Assembly: GCF_003725955.1 (NCBI RefSeq)
Contig: NZ_QIBZ01000002.1
Coordinates: 124,001 to 188,000, forward strand
DNA: 64,000 nt
Source of the DNA: Slackia isoflavoniconvertens
GTDB taxonomy: Bacteria; Actinomycetota; Coriobacteriia; Coriobacteriales; Eggerthellaceae
Direction: 5' to 3'
Below, in pieces: positions 62,042 through 64,000 of this stretch. How positions within the stretch are numbered: the stretch's first letter is position 1; every line of letters starts with the position of its first letter. The notes under the pieces are model-generated. The model was not told the DNA's origin. It saw only the letters and a list, made by a program, of their open reading frames with translations, and did no database searches. The position numbers and the translations under genes were made by a program.

Positions 62042-62061
62042 CGCCGGCTTTTTGGCCGGCG
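62042..62061 (+). terminator. Hairpin after purA
   Basis: CGCCGGC-TTTTTG-GCCGGCG; no U-run. Confidence 0.5.
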
Positions 62062-62217
62062 TGCGTGTTTGATGCGATGGCGCCTTTGGCCGGTTATTTG
62101 CTCTGCGGCTTCCGCTCAATCGGTTAAGCTGCGTGCCGTTTCGTATGCGAAGCGGCGTGTTGGAGCCGCCTTCGCTGACAAATTTCGGCCCGTATAAGGG
62201 CTGCAATTGCGATACGT

Positions 62218-62246
62218 ACCCGAGCGCCGCATGACGGCGTTCGGGT
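62218..62246 (+). promoter_or_regulatory. purD leader hairpin
   Basis: ACCCGAGCGCCG-CATGA-CGGCGTTCGGGT (one wobble), 28 bases before the purD start. No known riboswitch motif is visible. Confidence 0.4.
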
Positions 62247-62273
62247 TTATGCATATCTAGGAAAGGAACATTC

Positions 62274-63545
62274 TTGAACGTTTTGGTGCTTGGTTCGGGC
62301 GGCCGCGAGCATGCCCTGGCATGGGCCATTGCGAAATCGCCTCGCCTCGACTCGCTGTTCGTTGCTCCCGGCAATGGCGGCACGGCGACTATTGCGAAAA
62401 ACGTCCCCCTCGACATGAACGATGCTGATGCCGTTATCGGCTTCGCGCGCAGCGAGAACATCGACCTCGTGGTTGTTGGTCCCGAGGCTCCGCTGGTCGC
62501 TGGCGTCGCCGATGCTATCCGCGCGGCGGGCATCGCGGTGTTCGGCCCTGGTGCGCAGGGTGCGCGCCTCGAAGGTTCCAAAAGCTTCTCGAAGGAATTC
62601 ATGCTGGCCCATGGCCTTCCCACGGCACGCTACAAAAAGTGCACGTCGCAGGATGAAGCCATGGATTACCTGCACGAGGTAGGCGCTCCCATTGTCGTGA
62701 AGGCTGACGGCCTTGCTGCTGGCAAGGGCGTCGTGGTTGCCGGAGATATGGAAGAAGCCGAAGAGGCTGTTCGCGATTGCTTCGCGGGCGACTTCGGCGA
62801 AGCGGGCAGCGTGGTGGTTATCGAGGAAATGCTCGAAGGCCCCGAATGCAGCATGCTCGCGTTCCTTTCCGAGGGCAAGGCTCTTGCCATGCCCTGCGCG
62901 CAAGACCACAAGCGCGCATTCGATGGCGACTTGGGCCCGAACACGGGCGGCATGGGCGTGTACTCTCCGGTGCCGTGCGTAACCCCCGAGCTCGAAGCCG
63001 CTATGCAAGAAATCATGCAGAATGCCGCCGCCGCTACGGCGAAGGAATTCGACGACGCCTACACGGGCGTGCTCTACGGTGGTTTCATGCTAACCGCCGA
63101 AGGCCCCAAGCTGCTCGAGTTCAACGCGCGCTTCGGCGACCCTGAAACGCAGGTCATCATGCCGCGTTTGGAGTCTGACGCGCTTGAAGCGTTCTACATG
63201 GTTGCCACGGGCAAGCTTGACGCGCTCGATTTGCGCTGGACCGACCAGGTTGCTGTGTGCGTGGTGCTTGCAAGCGATGGTTACCCGGGCAGCTATGAAA
63301 AGGGCAAGGTTATCTTGGGCATTGAAGAAGCCGAAGAGCTCGATGGCGTCACGGTGTTCCACGCGGGCACGGCGTTCAATCAAGACGACGAGCTCGTGAC
63401 CAATGGCGGCCGCGTGCTCAACGTGGTCGCGCTTGCCGACACGTTTGAAGATGCTCGCGAGCTTGCTTACGAGGCGTGCGACAAAATCAACTTCGAGGGC
63501 AAGCAATATCGCCACGACATCGCGCTTCGTGCGCTGGAGGCGTAA
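62274..63545 (+). CDS. purD: Phosphoribosylamine-glycine ligase
   Basis: ATP-grasp enzyme, second step of purine synthesis. 423 residues from TTG 62274, preceded by GAAAGGAAC; starts NVLVLGSGGREHALAWAI as in the family. VGPEAPLVAGVADAI, KADGLAAGKGVVVA, LGPNTGGMGVYSP and EFNARFGDPETQVIMPRL are the ATP-grasp and substrate motifs. Next purine gene on the same strand after purA. Confidence 0.96.
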   Translation: MNVLVLGSGGREHALAWAIAKSPRLDSLFVAPGNGGTATIAKNVPLDMNDADAVIGFARSENIDLVVVGPEAPLVAGVADAIRAAGIAVFGPGAQGARLEGSKSFSKEFMLAHGLPTARYKKCTSQDEAMDYLHEVGAPIVVKADGLAAGKGVVVAGDMEEAEEAVRDCFAGDFGEAGSVVVIEEMLEGPECSMLAFLSEGKALAMPCAQDHKRAFDGDLGPNTGGMGVYSPVPCVTPELEAAMQEIMQNAAAATAKEFDDAYTGVLYGGFMLTAEGPKLLEFNARFGDPETQVIMPRLESDALEAFYMVATGKLDALDLRWTDQVAVCVVLASDGYPGSYEKGKVILGIEEAEELDGVTVFHAGTAFNQDDELVTNGGRVLNVVALADTFEDARELAYEACDKINFEGKQYRHDIALRALEA

Positions 63546-63548
63546 TTC

Positions 63549-64000
63549 ATGCTGAGTGAACGCATGCTTACCACCGCCGTGCGCTCTTGTGCTACGCGGT
63601 TCATGAATATCAAGCCGTGCACCGAGCCCCGTATTCCCGGGCCGAATGCTGGCCAGCGCTACATGCTGTACGCGCATATTCCGTTCTGCGAACGCCTGTG
63701 TCCGTACTGCAGTTTCAATCGCTTCCCGTTTTCTGAGAAGCGTGCGGTGCCGTACTTCAAGAACCTGCGTGCCGAGCTCATGATGGTGAAGGAACTTGGC
63801 TACGACTTCGACTCGCTCTATATCGGTGGTGGCACGCCTACCATCATGATCGACGAGTTGTGCGATTTCATCGATTTGGCCAAGCGCGAGTTTTCAATCA
63901 AAGAAGTTTCGTGCGAAACCAATCCGAACCATCTTATTCCGTCGTATCTCGACAAGCTGCAGGGACGCGTCGACCGCCTGAGCGTGGGCGTTCAGAGCTT
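63549..64000 (+). CDS. Radical SAM protein, coproporphyrinogen oxidase-like (3' end beyond window)
   Basis: First ~150 residues only. Radical SAM cluster motif CERLCPYC (Cx3Cx2C) in YAHIPFCERLCPYCSFNRF, then IGGGTPTIM, SCETNPNHL and LSVGVQS, as in the HemN/HemW group. Could be HemW-like (haem chaperone), an oxygen-independent coproporphyrinogen oxidase, or a haem-degrading relative; the deciding C-terminus is missing. ATG 63549 lies 3 bases after purD, with GGAGG in the purD end. Confidence 0.85.
   Translation, partial: MLSERMLTTAVRSCATRFMNIKPCTEPRIPGPNAGQRYMLYAHIPFCERLCPYCSFNRFPFSEKRAVPYFKNLRAELMMVKELGYDFDSLYIGGGTPTIMIDELCDFIDLAKREFSIKEVSCETNPNHLIPSYLDKLQGRVDRLSVGVQS

Overview
This window spans the replication origin of a moderately high-GC bacterium that is most likely a member of the Coriobacteriia (Eggerthellaceae-like; genus not resolved). 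The evidence is the actinobacterial order rpmH-oriC-dnaA-dnaN-recF-dciA-gyrB-gyrA, a Tat-exported lipoprotein flavoprotein typical of Eggerthella and Slackia relatives, an NRAMP-related magnesium transporter of the type known from Eggerthella, and C+ (zinc-binding) ribosomal protein S18. All calls come from reading the sequence; no database search was run.

Layout. Positions 1-4350 (minus strand, leftward from the origin) carry rpmH-rnpA-yidD-yidC-jag-rsmG and the start of parA, with two parS sites. Positions 4351-5203 are an AT-rich origin region with eleven GTGGAAA/TTTCCAC motifs. An unusual GHKL-ATPase/winged-helix gene lies between this region and dnaA. A second cluster of the same motifs, followed by a DnaA-trio-like tract, lies between dnaA and dnaN. 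The plus strand continues with dnaN, recF, dciA (with an internal parS), gyrB and gyrA (Phe at the quinolone-resistance Ser83 position).

Positions 15.9-31.5 kb hold tRNA-Arg(ACG), an MgtE-N/CBS protein paired with an NRMT-type Mg2+ transporter, serC-serA-DUF1015, citrate synthase, a class I aminotransferase, galE, and a minus-strand fused ABC transporter/permease. Positions 31.5-38.4 kb hold tRNA-Arg(CCT) and a 2085-residue surface adhesin. A G9 tract sits in the spacer of the adhesin's candidate promoter, which suggests phase variation. Positions 38.5-44.1 kb are a lysine/DAP block: a divergent M20 deacetylase, a lysine riboswitch, lysA, dapA, dapB and dapH, which points to the N-acetyl DAP branch. 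Next come the Tat flavoprotein, an MFS-CBS fusion, tadA-ispE, lemA, tRNA-Ser genes with a duplicated tRNA 3' end, the rpsF-ssb-rpsR-rplI operon, dnaB, a YhaO/YhaN-like nuclease pair, purA, purD and the start of a radical-SAM HemN-like gene.

Intergenic regions are rich in structure. One family of large hairpins recurs five times with compensatory base changes, and a second inverted-repeat family occurs twice. Genes mostly point away from the origin. The minus-strand exceptions right of the origin are the ABC transporter, the deacetylase, DUF1653, the MFS-CBS gene, the tRNA-Ser genes and one acidic hypothetical.
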